Source: Gonium pectorale (Eukaryota; Chlorophyta; Chlorophyceae; Chlamydomonadales; Volvocaceae). From it: a DNA stretch of 64,000 bases. Where the stretch lies: NCBI GenBank assembly GCA_001584585.1, contig LSYV01000001.1, positions 27,069-91,068 of the forward strand, written 5' to 3'. Below, in pieces: positions 24,101 to 40,176 of the stretch. The stretch's first letter is position 1. Each line of letters starts with the position of its first letter. The notes below the pieces were generated by a model. The model saw nothing but the letters and a program-made list of their open reading frames with translations. It did no database searches and was not told where the DNA came from. The translations under genes and the position numbers were made by a program.

Positions 24101-24989
24101 TTGAGGGCCCAAAACCTAATTTGAGGTTTTGGGCCTGAAATAGGAAATTCGGGCCCAAAACCAAGCCGATTTAAATGTCCTTTGGTGGTTCCTGATCGCA
24201 CATTGGCCGCGTGCGTTATAGGCTGAGGCAGCGCTTGTACCGTTGGGCTCGTCCTGCTCGTATGCAGGCCCATGAGCAGCAGACCGCATCAGCGGAAGGA
24301 GCTTTTACGCCTAGGTCGCATATCCTGACGTAACACCAAAGCCCAGCTGAACTGGATTGTAGCAGCAGGCTAAACCTACGCACCTTGAGATAGCAAGCGT
24401 GCCTTTCAGCCACGGGCACGGTATGCAGCATGGTAGCGTGCAACAACTTATACAGCTTCAGCCTACATTGCCATTTCCCAAACTCATTTTGGAAATGGCA
24501 CTGCAGAGCGAAGTGCTCTTGCTCCTCGCAGTCCACGCAATGTAGTGAACCGAGTATCGTGTGGGCTGCCATACTTGCGCAGGCCGCTTTCGGCCATCCC
24601 TGATGCTGACCGCCACACCCCTTCCCCTCGGTCGACAAATACAAGCGTCTTGTTCGTTACAAAAGCAAAAAGGGCCGTACCAATGACTGTGGACGGTGTA
24701 ACCCAGACGGCCAAGAATGCCGCATCATAGCAACATGGAAACACAACCTTACGCGGCACATGTGCTTTGCAGTACTTTGTCTGGGGTCCTCCCATATCCA
24801 TGCAGTGGTCTTTGCCCACGAACCGTCCTGTTGTCCATGTCAACAGGCCTCCACCCTACATCGCCCTTCCCGCAAACCTACACCTACCAGCATGCATGCA
24901 TGCCACAAACAGTGATTTCAGCCCCTCCCCAAGCAATCAAACATTTCCCTTCTATATCTCGACTCCACCTCGCCAGTCCAACTTCTGCT
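24101..24989. other. 3' flank of HSP70B, no gene seen
   Basis: Lower GC than its surroundings. Contains the likely 3' UTR of HSP70B. TTTGGGCCTGAAATAGG-type repeats near 24115-24160 (GGGCC(C)AAAACC twice) are the only structure noticed. Confidence 0.5.
24657..24661 (-). terminator. Candidate poly(A) signal of HSP70B (TGTAA)
   Basis: TGTAA on the minus strand, about 330 bases after the stop. This pentamer is the usual chlorophycean signal but is short enough to occur by chance. Confidence 0.3.
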
Positions 24990-29590
<4,601 letters not shown>

Positions 29591-30655
29591 GCTTAGGATG
29601 TTTGGCAAGTGGCAGTGACTGCTGTAAATTGGCAAGTCGTTACGCCGCTTGATTTGGCCGCAGTTCGAGGGTGTTGGAGGCGTTAGACCGTTAGGCTAAG
29701 GCTGCCTCTGGCGTCACTGATGCACCAAATCCTTATGTCGTAAAATACTGCTGCCCCGGCGAAAAGCGGTGGTAGGCACTTGGTATCTCGAGAAGCCTCC
29801 AAAGCGTCCGTACGTAATTTGTGGCCTGGAAAATGCGCCCTATGCTGCTATCAACCATCACATAAGCGCTCTTCGCATTTGCCACTAGGATTGCTTTCAC
29901 GCCGGCGGCGCACAATGCAACAACCTTGAGCGTCGAGAGCGTGTGTCACGGTGTTCCCACCGACTTGCAATAAACAGCGACGACGTATTTTGAAGTCACG
30001 TTTCAATTGAAGCCAAGAGCGAACTGATTGAATGGAGTGGTAGTCTGGAGTGTGCCCCAATGGTTGCAAAATGCTCGTGACTTGAACCTGGAGTGCTCTG
30101 GTTGGACAGAGATGCGCTAATAGACCCCAGTGCTGTGCTGGTTGTGTGTATCGCCACCACAACTGTGTGACGTCCCATCCTTAAACCCATCCACTTCCAC
30201 CCCGCATCGCCTCAAGCCCTTCCTTCGGACTATAAACGGGCTCAATCGCACTCACCATCAATGCCGCTAGTGCCAGCATGGCGTTGCCATACGTGGCAAA
30301 TTCCTGCAGTGCGTGTAGGCGGAATTATGAACCTGTTGGGGGTAACATGGCTGCAGAGGAAAAGGGGGAGCCCTTCTTCGCGGTAGATCTTAGCCCTAGG
30401 CTCTTTCCGGCCCGCTGCTGGGAGAGTTAAACGCTGTCAAACGTGCCCGTCTAGGCATGGTTCAAGCGGCTCAGCGGCGTGCCCGCCCGCGGTTGCTGCA
30501 TCAGTGCCTAGTGTTCGTACAGTGAATCGGTTGGTCAGGCCAGAGTGAGCGCGTCACCGCAGATGGAACGTAGGATGGAACCTGGTTGGCAGTACAGTAG
30601 GTAGCAAACACGAGGACATCAAGCGACGGCAAGCAGCCGCGCGCCGTGTGCGTAG
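29591..30655. other. Upstream region of HSP70B, no gene seen
   Basis: Presumed promoter and spacer. The open frames are short and lack recognisable domains. No convincing TATA box or heat-shock element array on the minus strand. Confidence 0.4.
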
Positions 30656-30779
30656 CGAAAAAAGAGAAATCTGCAGAGAAAGAGGGAGCCCGCCTCTACG
30701 GTCATGCACACCCGAAGGCGCGGCGTTTTCAGTAGGGCGGGCGGGTACAATGCAAGGCATGTGACGTTCGTCCCTCCCA
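30656..30779 (-). mobile_element. Retroelement 3'-tail module, type A
   Basis: Reverse-complement copy with the T-run at 30658-30663 and the GGACGAACGTCACATGCC-like 5' end near 30779. The hairpin reads GCGCC-UUCG-GGUGU. No clear target duplication. Confidence 0.8.
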
Positions 30780-31204
30780 AAATGCTGCGCCACATGCTGC
30801 GCCAAAATTGTGAAACGTTCAGTGGGTGATGAAGTTGGGGCGTGCCAAAATGCCTCCTGTCCCATGTCCCCTGAAACCCCTGAAACCGCATTGCAGCGCC
30901 TCATGCAAGGCACATGCCATCCGAGGCCATCATTACAGTGTGTATCAGTGCCGGATACGAGCGTACGAAAGTTGGGAGAGGTGCCAGACTGCCAGTCCAC
31001 ATGATACGCGTGCCCAGGTTTGTTTCCGATGTCCAAGACAGGCGAGACCAGAGTACCCCTGGTTACCTGAATTTCCCTGCATGGCCGGAGCCAGCTTTGC
31101 GCACGCTGATACTCGTCGGAAATCCATGCAGGTCGCCAGCTCAAGTTCTCCGGCGTGGCATGCTTCCCCTCTCCTCCACTCAAAACGGAAGGAAGTAAAA
31201 CGTC

Positions 31205-31660
31205 ACATTCCGTGACATGTCATTTGTTAATACACACCCGAAGGTGCGACGCTTCCAGTAGGGCGCCGAAGACAGGGCATGGCGGGCGACCGAGTCGAGC
31301 AGACGGGCCCACCGGTGTGGGCAGCGGCGAGGTTGCCTGGTGAGTGAGCTGTCGAGATGGCAGATCCGGTGGGCACAGCGTGCAGCCTAGGTACCAGTCC
31401 ATCGGCGGCCAGCGGTTACTAGACGCCCAGCCCGCAACCCTTGACCGCCGGGCGGTGCAATACAGACCTGGAGAGGACGACAGGTCCGCGGAGTCAGGCA
31501 ACGGCGGTTCGTGCAGCGGTCGCAGGCATCGAGCCATGGTGACGCGCAGAAGTGGCCACGTCAGCCAACACTTGCTGCATGCTGACAGATGCAGACTTCT
31601 CTTTATGACAGATGCTGCTGACTTAAAGTGATAACGGAGATCGGGAAGGCCACCGGGAAG
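31205..31660 (-). mobile_element. Degenerate retroelement 3' end
   Basis: Contains a worn tail-module hairpin (ACACCCGAAGGTGCG at about 31244), then the shared 3' region CCATCGGCGGCCAGCGGTTA (31399-31418) and CAATACAGACCTGG (31459-31472), in the same order as copies at 43330-43450 and 54660-54880. Confidence 0.6.
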
Positions 31661-31669
31661 CCACGCACC

Positions 31670-31952
31670 GCGCACCCAGAGGTTGCCAGTAGGGTACCGG
31701 GTACATAGTATGGCGGGCGACAGATACGAGCATACGGGCTCTCCCGATGTAGGGCAGCGGCTAAGTTACAAAAGAGAACCAGAAACGGGGAAGGCTAAGT
31801 TACCTGGTGAGCGAGAAGTAGAGATGGCAGATCCGGTGCGCCGGTGGGCGTGGTGTTCGACCTAGTTACCAGTCCATCGGCGGCCACCTATTACTAGACC
31901 CGGGGTTGTCCAGGTCCAGCCCGCCACCCTTGACTGCCGGGATGCGTAGACC
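31670..31952 (-). mobile_element. Second degenerate retroelement 3' end
   Basis: Parallel to 31250-31460 (ATGGCGGGCGACAGATACGAG, GAGATGGCAGATCCGGTG, CAGTCCATCGGCGGCCACC). It carries the 25-bp nested insertion at 31770-31794 and is cut at 31952 by the next element. Its continuation (GGAGTCAGG...GCGGTCGCAGGCATTAAG) appears at 32850-32940. Confidence 0.6.
31770..31794 (-). mobile_element. 25-bp tail-only insertion with 9-bp target duplication
   Basis: The minus strand is CCTTCCCCGTTTCTGGTTCTCTTTT, the last 25 bases of the B-type tail module. Flanked by CTAAGTTAC at 31761-31769 and 31795-31803. The paralogous site at about 31328-31345 (GCGAGGTTGCCTGGTGAG) lacks the insert. Confidence 0.8.
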
Positions 31953-32778
31953 TTTTTGGGCGGAGCCCCCGCCGCGAAGCGGCTTGGGGGGGCCGCCAGG
32001 GGGCTCCGCCCCCCCATGGGGCTCCGCCCCCCGAGCCCCCTGGGGGGGCGGAGCCCCCTGGGATTGGGCGTGGTCTCCGTCCGTCCGTCCCTCCGTCCGT
32101 CCGTCAGTCCGCACCAAACTCCATTCCACGCATAACCAATTATTGCAGTCTCATACTAATAGTATTCCTTATGTGTGTGTAGATTTCCATAGCCGCTGAT
32201 TAGCATTTGGCGATGGTCAACGCGTCCATGGGCCGGAAAGCTGCCCACCCCAAACAACGTCAACTGCGCCGGGAAAAAGCCACAAAAATACCGTGAGATA
32301 TGTGCATACCGCTGCTAGGCGTCCAGCCTCTGATTTCCTTGCTGGCGCTCACAATTCCGCAACCATGTCAACTCATGGGCCAGCTCCTGGCTCGGTTACG
32401 ACTAAATCCGCACAAGCCAAGCGGGGCTTCTCCAACGAGCGTTGGTGCCCACTTGCGGACAAACACTGGGGTTCATGACGGGTTGACACGGTTGTGTCTG
32501 TTTTTGTCGCTCCCCTACCCCATCGGGTGGGTGCGTGCGGGTGCGGGTCATGTCAAACCGGTTGCCCCTGCCCATGCATCCGCTACGGTACACATCACGC
32601 TCCACCCTTCATGACCTAAATCCCCGGTACGGTCTCACGGGGCTCCAAGCTTCAAGGAAGCTTTTCCCCTACTTGTTAGGACTAGAAGTTACAATGGGAC
32701 CGGGGGCGCCGTACTTGTTAGGACTAGAAGTTACATTGGGACCGGGGGCGCCGTTCCGCGTGCCATGTGTCCATGCAC
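31953..32778 (+). repeat. 0.8-kb element, left inverted arm
   Basis: Starts TTTTTGGGCGGAGCCCCCGC and runs to CCATGCAC. It includes (CCGT)n (about 32085-32105), a TTGCTGGCGCTCACAATTCC stretch near 32338, and two copies of TACTTGTTAGGACTAGAAGTTACA. It is almost identical to the reverse complement of 33656-34438. It appears to interrupt a retroelement 3' end (left part ends at 31952, right part resumes near 32850). Confidence 0.85.
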
Positions 32779-33655
32779 CCCTACTTGTTCCTATTAAGAG
32801 GTTACAGGAGGAGAGGCGAGAAAGGGCACATACATCGGGAGGGACAGTTCAAGGACGACAGATGCGCGGAGTCAGGTACCTGAGGTGCAGGCAGCGGTCG
32901 CAGGCATTAAGACATGTTGACGCGCAGATGCAGGCCAAAGCAATTCCTCCCCTGTTGTCGGCCGCCGATGAATCGGTAGAAGATGGATGGGGAAGAAGGG
33001 CGCCCGGTCAGGATGAGAGGGACCGGTACGGCAGCGGTGCCGACCGGCAGGGGTTAGGGCGGGGAGAAGGGGGATAAAGAAGGGGAACGGGTCGCGCCGC
33101 GCGCACACCGAATCGCATACTCAATAGGAGGAGTTGTGGCGGCCTTGGTGTAGTTGTAGACAATCTACGAAGCTGCGACGTCAGCGGGCGGCGCTGCAGC
33201 GTACCGTCGAAGTCTGTATCCCGGCGTGGGCTTGGCGCTGGCGGTTATACAAGGTAGGGCCTTTCGGTCCGTGACTGAGGGTCCTGTACCCGTGCATGGA
33301 CACATGGCACGCGGTACGGCGCCCCCGGTCCCATTGTAACTTCTAGTCCTAACAAGTACCCTACCCTTGTAACTTCTCGTCCTAACAAGTACCCTACCCT
33401 TTGGCTACCCTTTGGGTGGTCGTGGACCAATTTTTGTCGCGGTTTACCCGCGCCTCTTCTCCTGCGAGGTATGGGCCTGTCGGTCCGCGACTGAGGGTCC
33501 TGTATCTATCGATACGGCGCCCCGGTCCCTTGTAACTTCTTGTTCTAACAAGTACAGTCCCTTGTAACTTCTTGTCCTAACAAGTACAGTTGTAACTTCT
33601 AGTCCTAACAAGTACAGTTAGGGCCTTTCGGTCCGTGACTGAGGGTCCTGTACCC
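32779..33655. repeat. Spacer between inverted arms: retroelement debris and 24-bp motif repeats
   Basis: 32806-33080 resembles the family C end (GGTTACAGGAGGAGAGGCGAG) and the retroelement 3' region. From 33250 it repeats TGTAACTTCTAGTCCTAACA (at least six copies, some degenerate, to about 33760) and a GGGCCTTTCGGTCCGTGACT block (33257 and 33620). No gene seen. Confidence 0.6.
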
Positions 33656-34438
33656 GTGCATGGACACATGGCACGCGGAACGGCGCCCCCGGTCCCAATG
33701 TAACTTCTAGTCCTAACAAGTACGGCGCCCCCGGTCCCATTGTAACTTCTAGTCCTAACAAGTAGGGGAAACGCTTCCTTGAAGCTTGGAAAAGGGCGGA
33801 GCCCCGTGAGACCGTACCGGGGATTTAGGTCATGAAGGGTGGAGCGTGATGTGTACCGTAGCGGATGCATGGGCAGGGGCAACCGGTTTGACATGACCCG
33901 CACCCGCACGCACCCACCCGATGGGGTAGGGGAGCGACAAAAACAGACACAACCGTGTCAACCCGTCATGAACCCCAGTGTTTGTCCGCAAGTGGGCACC
34001 AACGCTCGTTGGAGAAGCCCCGCTTGGCTTGTGCGGATTTAGTCGTAACCGAGCCAGGAGCTGGCCCATGAGTTGACATGGTTGCGGAATTGTGAGCGCC
34101 AGCAAGGAAATCAGAGGCTGGACGCCTAGCAGCGGTATGCACATATCTCACGGTATTTTTGTGGCCTTTTCCCGGCGCAGTTGACGTTGTTTGGGGTGGG
34201 CAGCTTTCCGGCCCATGGACGCGTTGACCATCGCCAAATGCTAATCAGCGGCTATGGAAATCTACACACACATAAGGAATACTATTAGTATGAGACTGCA
34301 ATAATTGGTTATGCGTGGAATGGAGTTTGGTGCGGACTGACGGACGGACGGAGGGACGGACGGACGGAGACCACGCCCAATCCCAGGGGGCTCCGCCCCC
34401 CCCCAAGCCGCTTCGCGGCGGGGGCTCTGCCCAAAAAA
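33656..34438 (-). repeat. 0.8-kb element, right inverted arm
   Basis: Reverse complement of 31953-32778, ending GGGGGCTCTGCCCAAAAAA. The arms could pair to a hairpin of about 780 bp if transcribed together. Whether this is one element with long terminal inverted repeats or two opposed copies is open. Confidence 0.85.
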
Positions 34439-35248
34439 CGTGTTTTGGGATGGCGAGAAGCAGTAGAACCCAGGAGGCCTGTGGGCATCTGTACGGCGAT
34501 GCCACAGCGCCGCAGCTTTTCTCTCCTCTGCCTGTAGCCGCTGTTTTGGGCAACTGGCGCGCATGCGGACATGAACTCAGCTGTTAATGGCTTTGGGAAA
34601 CGGCCCCTTCGTACGGCAGCTTGCACGTGCTGCAGGGTTGCCAGCACTGTAGATTCAATCATCACCGTATGTAGGCCTAGTTCCAAATGCGCAGTGTCAC
34701 GACAATGGGCGTAATTTTGCATGGAACGTACTTTGCTGTGCATGGCCCCTGCTGTGAGCTCATGCTAGCCCCCCTCCCTCCCTCTCCAACCACCCTGCGA
34801 TCACATGCTGTTGGCTCCAAGGACTAAGTGAATCAATGCGAAGTAAGGCCGCACGGACGAAAGCGGGCCAGGAGCCATTGCGTGACACGTACACGTGCGG
34901 GGCGAAGAAGTGCCTGCCCCTAGTACCCGTCCGCGATTCAACCTTGCCTGCACCCCGCGCACTCTCCGCGGCTCCTGCATCTTTTCCTACTATTCCAACC
35001 AGGTCTAACTATCGTACAGGGCACCTCCCTTGTCTTCCTGCGATGTTCGGCTTCGGGACCCTCCTCCAGAAGCATTGGCCTACCTTTGCTTTTCACCCAC
35101 TGCAATCGGTGACTGTCTCCTGCCTGTTCAACACCGGCACTAGGTAGTGGCCCTGGGTTTCGTCGTGCCGTACGACAGCTGCACGCACACAAAAGACCCC
35201 CTTCTTCACTCTTCACGCCTGGGCGCGAATTACATATCGGCTGTTAGG
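34439..35248. other. Upstream region of V-ATPase subunit C
   Basis: Promoter and 5' UTR candidate. No exon with family similarity found upstream of 35249. The frames that run into the gene from 35147 have no match to the family N terminus. Confidence 0.4.
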
Positions 35249-37460
35249 ATGGTGCACTGGCTGCTATCACTGCAGCTTCCCAACAAGCGCAAGGATGTGG
35301 CGTGGGAACTCCTACAGGAGAAAACGGCATCGTTTGGCAGCAGCTACAAATTAGAAGTACCCGAACTCCGTGTTGGAACGCTTGACTCGCTCATGGCCCT
35401 GAGCGACGACCTGAGCAAGACGTCTGCTGCGTTTGATGCCGTTGTCGCCAAGATTAGGCGCCAGGTCTACGAGTCAGGCAGCAGTAAAGCGATCGCCTCC
35501 CTTAAGGTGGAAGGCATGGCCGCGGAGACATACGTGCAGCGCTTCAAGTGGGATGAGGCCAAGTTCCCAGCAAGAAGGCCGCTCAAGGAGACGGTGGAGA
35601 AGATGACGGAGCTTATTTCCCGCATTGAAGACGACCTGAAGGTGAGCTATATGAGCCGGTCGCACGCAGGGTGATTCCCTTTTCACAGCCCCCCGGTGAC
35701 AGGTCAAGGCCAGCGAGTACAACAACCTCAAGAGCCAGCTCAGCCAATTCACCCGGAAGGCGCAGGGTAGCTTGGCGGTGCGGGATATCCACCAGTTGGT
35801 GCAGCCCCAGCAGGTCATTGATACGGAACACCTCACCACCCTCTTCGTGATCGTCACCAAGTTCAGCGCAAAGGACTGGAAGGATGGCTACGAGAAGATG
35901 TGCGACTTCATTGTAGGTGCTGGGGGGAGGGACCTATGCCTGGGGAGGGGCGGGTATGGCGGCCCGAGTACAACCATTGGCCACGCACACTCCGCCTGCC
36001 CCCTGCCAGGTACCACGGTCCTCAGAGCTGATCGCCGAGGACAACGAGTCGGCGATGTTCAGTGTCGTGCTGTTCAAGCGCGTGGTGGATGACTTCAAGG
36101 CTGCAGCGCGGAGCAGGGGCTTCCAGGTCAGCCTATTACCACTGTACTCTGGGGGTCTGCATGTTCACTTTGGGAAGCTGTGTACAAAGCAGCTGTTCAG
36201 CACCATAGCGAAACTTGTCACTGGAGGTCAGCACTGCAGTTGCTGCTTCCGGGAACGCAGTTGCCGTTGCCGTGAGGCTCGGCTTTGCACTTGCGTTTAG
36301 TAAATGTAGGGGTAACCTGTGACCTGTTGCAGGTACGGGAGTACCACATGCCCCTGGAGAACTCGGAGCTTTCGGCAACCCAGCTGGAGCAGCTTAAGCG
36401 GGACGTGGAGCAAAGGAAAGCGGCTCTTGAAACCTGGTGCCGGACCGCGTTCGGAGAGGTAGGCGAGGCCAGACGTGCGTGCGCTGCACGAGAGGCTCCG
36501 CACCTTAAGCGCCGACAAGCCTCTGTCACCAGTTCTCTCCTTCAGTAACACTCTTAAGTATTCCGGCTACGGGAGACGACGGGCACCCGGGAGAGATGGG
36601 CCCATCGCTCCCTCGGGTCCTGGTTGCGAACTTTGCCAGTGGGGTTGCGCGCGGGCTCTCGGGCCCTGAATGTGACGGGTGCTGGGGGGCGCTGGGGGCC
36701 TGTCATTGCTTAGCCTCTAACGGCTCAGGATGATATGTGCCTGGGGCCTCTATCGAAGACGCCTTCCAATGCCCTCACCCCCCCGAAAAGATTCCACCGT
36801 TTTCCCAGCATGCGTCGGGTGGGTTATGTGGGCACACGTATGCCCTTCCCCCATGCAGGCTTTCAGCTGCTACGTGCATGCCCTGGTGGTGCGCCTGTTC
36901 GTCGAGAGCATCCTCCGATATGGGCTTCCGCCGGCCTTCCAGGCCGTTGTCGTAAGACCCCTGGATAAGGCAGAAGGCAAGCTGCGAGCGGAGCTTGAGT
37001 CGGCTTTCGGTGACGGTAGGTCCGGTAGCTGGTTGACTGAGCATATATACCGCAGACGCGCGCTCTAGCCAACTTCAGGATTCTGACCCAAAACTTGTTG
37101 AAACGGCCACTTCGTAATCGCAATCGTTGTGGAAATCTGCGACTTGGCTTAGCTCATGTGGGGCCGCAGCGAGGTGCCATTGTGCGGGATTGTGCATTCA
37201 GGCCGGGAGTCCTGTTGGTTCACTAAAGCGGCGAAAGCATGGCCACGAGGCATGGCAAGAAGCACCTAGATCATGCATGCCTTCTGGTTGGTTCCTTGAA
37301 TTTGCGCGTCAACAGTTTGATCTTCCTGCAAATATTGTACGCAGGGAAGACGCAATTCTGGAAGGACGAGGGCTCTACGGTCGGCGCCGGCCTGGCCGGC
37401 GACTTGGAGATGTACCCGTACGTCTCGCTGACGCTGACCACTGAATACAATGCGGCATGA
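35249..37460 (+). CDS. VMA5: V-type proton ATPase subunit C, 6 exons
   Basis: Exons: 35249-35641, 35703-35912, 36010-36126, 36333-36458, 36859-37015, 37345-37460. All introns are GT-AG; the product is 372 residues, close to the usual 375-392. It joins the V1 sector to the stator and is needed for reversible V1-V0 assembly at the vacuole and endomembranes. Family signatures: MVHWLLSL at the N terminus, ELRVGTLDSLMALSDDLSK (residues about 36-54), KIRRQVYESG, FKWDEAKFPARRPLKETV, RIEDDLKVKASEYNNLKSQL across the first junction, GSLAVRDIHQLV, VPRSSELIAEDNESAMFSVV, SILRYGLPPAFQAVVVRPLD and the C-terminal FWKDEGSTVGAGLAGDLEMYPYVSLTL. The start is the first ATG in frame that gives the family N terminus (MxxWLLSLP-like). 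An upstream in-frame ATG at 35147 would add 34 residues without family match. Confidence 0.95.
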
Positions 37461-38523
37461 GAAACCGAACTTGAGATAAACGCGATGTTAGGGACGCGCT
37501 GCGCGATCTGGTGGGGTCCTAGTGACTTGTTGGACAGTTTCACGGAATGCTCTGATCCACTTCTTGTCCGGAAGGGCACTGCAGGGCCTTGCCATGACTC
37601 TCTGAGCGACGACAATATGGTTGAAACCGTCTACTGCATTGACGTCCCGTGTTGGCATTCCTGCAGAGTCTTTGTTCTTGAGAGGCCTAGTTCTGTGTGT
37701 TCAGTGAGAGGGATCTCGAGCTGTGCCGGCCTATCGCCGACCCACCTTGTTGTAGTGTTCCAAAACAGAATGTACGTGTTGCAACTGCCGGTGCCCAGAG
37801 TCCAAATCCAGCGAATGCTGGTATGCAGCAAATGGTTACGTCTCAATCTTAAGATGGATGTATTACGGCGCGTATCGTATCGCAGTGATTTTTGTCCGAA
37901 ATCATTAAGCCGAGTGTAATCCGCGCTATGTGAGCTTGCAGTACTTCGTGTCCAGTTCCAGGCACATTGCCGTACGCATTGCAGCCACCGTATCACCAGG
38001 ATGGGCTCCGGCATGTCCTGCTTGGCACTCGAGCTCTGCAGCGTCCGAGCTCCTGAGTGGACGGCCGAAGGTGAAAAGGCATCGAGTGTAGAATCATGGG
38101 GATGCGCAACTGGTACGAAGCCCCGAAAAAAAACGGAGAGCTTACCATCGTGTGTTATGTAAGCGTAACGGTATGCTCAAACAGTTTTTTGAGCAACAAA
38201 ACAACCTAGCCGGCAGCCCAACAGCCCGACCCAGCTTAGTGACCCAGCTTAGTACCTAAGAACCTAACGCTGGGGCGCTGAGCGCTAGGGCGCTGGGCTG
38301 GATAAAGTTAGCTGAGCTGGTGTCACGCCAACTAACGTGGTGCTGTCTAGCTGATGTGGGTGGCTGGCATTATGTGCTGAACGCCACGCACAATATGGCT
38401 GGGCTGGGCTGACATCCAGCGTGGCCGGCAGTGCGGACATTGCGGCCGCGCGTGGACGCTCGCAACGCGATGCACACATAAGCCAGGTCACGGACCTGAC
38501 GAGGACGTGACCCTTCGACGGTT
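37461..38523. other. 3' flank of V-ATPase subunit C, no gene seen
   Basis: Likely 3' UTR to about 37930, then AT-richer spacer. Direct repeats such as GACCCAGCTTAGT (twice near 38230) and AACCTAACGCTGGGGCGCTG/AGCGCTAGGGCGCTGGG near 38270. No coding signal. Confidence 0.5.
37915..37919 (+). terminator. Candidate poly(A) signal of V-ATPase subunit C (TGTAA)
   Basis: TGTAA 455 bases after the stop on the coding strand. Plausible chlorophycean 3' UTR length. Confidence 0.4.
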
Positions 38524-39000
38524 TTTTTTCTCTGGAAAGGTTACAGGCGGAGAGGCGAAGAAAGGGCGCAGACAACGGGAGGGACATGCAGCCCTCCCGT
38601 GATGAGAACCACCGAAACCCTGCCCTAACTACAGCGCACCACGGCGGCCAAGACCAAACACCGACGGCACACACAAGAAGAGAAGGAACCCTGCACCTAA
38701 AGACCACAGAACAGGAAGACAGAAAGACGAAAAGAAAGGAAAGGAGACGCTGACCACCAGGACAAGAGAGAAACAGACCGAAAGGACCCGTGGAGCACAG
38801 GCAGCAAACCACCCCCTCCCCTAGCAGAAGCCCGCAACCCGAACCCGAAACCCCCCTGCGACTCGCCGAAAACAGAGAGGCAGACGGCACCTGCCCCAAC
38901 AAGGGCACCGTACCTAAAAGCAACCAGAAACGCAACGCTCCGCAACACCCACCACCAAAAAACCCACACCGAAACCCATACCCAACCACCAGGTGGGAAA
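38524..39000 (-). mobile_element. Repeat family C, copy 2, inside the OTU gene
   Basis: Minus-strand copy from TTTGGTGGTTGGG-like (near 38995) to CTGTAACCTTTCCAGAG plus A-run (38526-38550). It creates a 445-codon chimeric frame with the OTU fragment, which is not a real protein. Confidence 0.7.
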
Positions 39001-39689
39001 GTTGTTTGGGCATGTACGTGTGAATCGGCGATAAAAGTTTTGCCTGCCACTGCCGTGTTGCGTTACAGCCGACACAAAGCTCCTGCACAGGAACAACGGG
39101 CTCATAGTGTTCGGCCCCTCCAGAAATTTCAATGCGAGCAACCACGAGAACAACCCTGTGCAGCTCACTGACATTGCGTATCCGCTTCACCACACACACC
39201 GTCTCCCAGCTCCACACGTCAATGCTCAAGCCGTATGCGTGTGCTATAGCGTGCATGGCAATGCTGTCTTCCCACGCGGAACCCTGCTGGCCTGAAGAGC
39301 GGCTCATACCTGTGCAAAACTGTGCAAGAGCACTGCATTGCAATACCGCACGCTCTGACCTACACTCCGCCTCACTGAGGCCGGTGCAGCTCTCCAGTGC
39401 TGCAAGCTTATCCGGCATTACTTGTGCCGCTATCTGCTGTACCGATACAGCTGCATCCCTCTTTGCTGCACCGTTTGCCCTTAATGTTACACTAGTTGTG
39501 CTAGAACCGTTGCCTGTCCGCATCTCTCGGGCAAGTGCATCGTACATGCAGTCACCCGGCGTGTATATGAATGACACGGGGAAGGGGGGGGGGTCCGTTT
39601 TGGGGGACGGGACGAACGTCACATGTCTTGCTCTGTACCCGCCCGCCGAGGAAATGCCAATGAAATACTGAATATTCAGGAAAATACCT

Positions 39690-40130
39690 GAATATATATA
39701 CTTCAGGATTCAGGAAATCTACCTTAGGCGTGGGCGGGGACAAGCGGGGGGGGGCTGGGGAGAGCAATTCAGGCTTTCAGGCTTTCAGGCTTTCAAGAAA
39801 TCTACCTTAGGCGTGGGCGGGGACAGGCGGGGGGGGGGCTGGGGAGAGCAACTCAGGGTTTCAGGCTTTCAGGTTTTCAGGAAACTACCTTAGGCGTGGG
39901 CGGGGACGGGCGGGGGGGGGGCTGGGGACAGCAATTCAGGGTTTCAGGCTTTCAGGCTTTCAAGAAAAGTACCTTAGGCGTGGGCGGGGACGGGCGGGGG
40001 GGGGGGGGGCTGGGGACAGCAATTCAGGCTTTCAGGCTTTCAGGTTTTCAGGAAACTACCTTTGGCGTGGGCGGGGACGGGGGGGGGGCTTGGGAGAGCA
40101 ATTCAGGCTTTCAGGCTTTCAGGAAAAGTG
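39690..40130 (+). repeat. Subterminal tandem repeats, left (about 80-95 bp unit)
   Basis: Five units of TACCTTAGGCGTGGGCGGGG, a long G-run, CTGGGGA.AGCAATTCAGG and TTTCAGGCTTTCAGG. The G-runs could form quadruplexes. Confidence 0.85.
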
Positions 40131-40176
40131 GGATGTGTCGAGGGCTGCCGCTAATGGCTATGCAGTTGACCGTTGT

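Noticed and set aside
38285..39622. 445-codon minus-strand protein
   Set aside because: Only the first part is OTU-like; the rest is family C repeat, and the start lies in the tail module.
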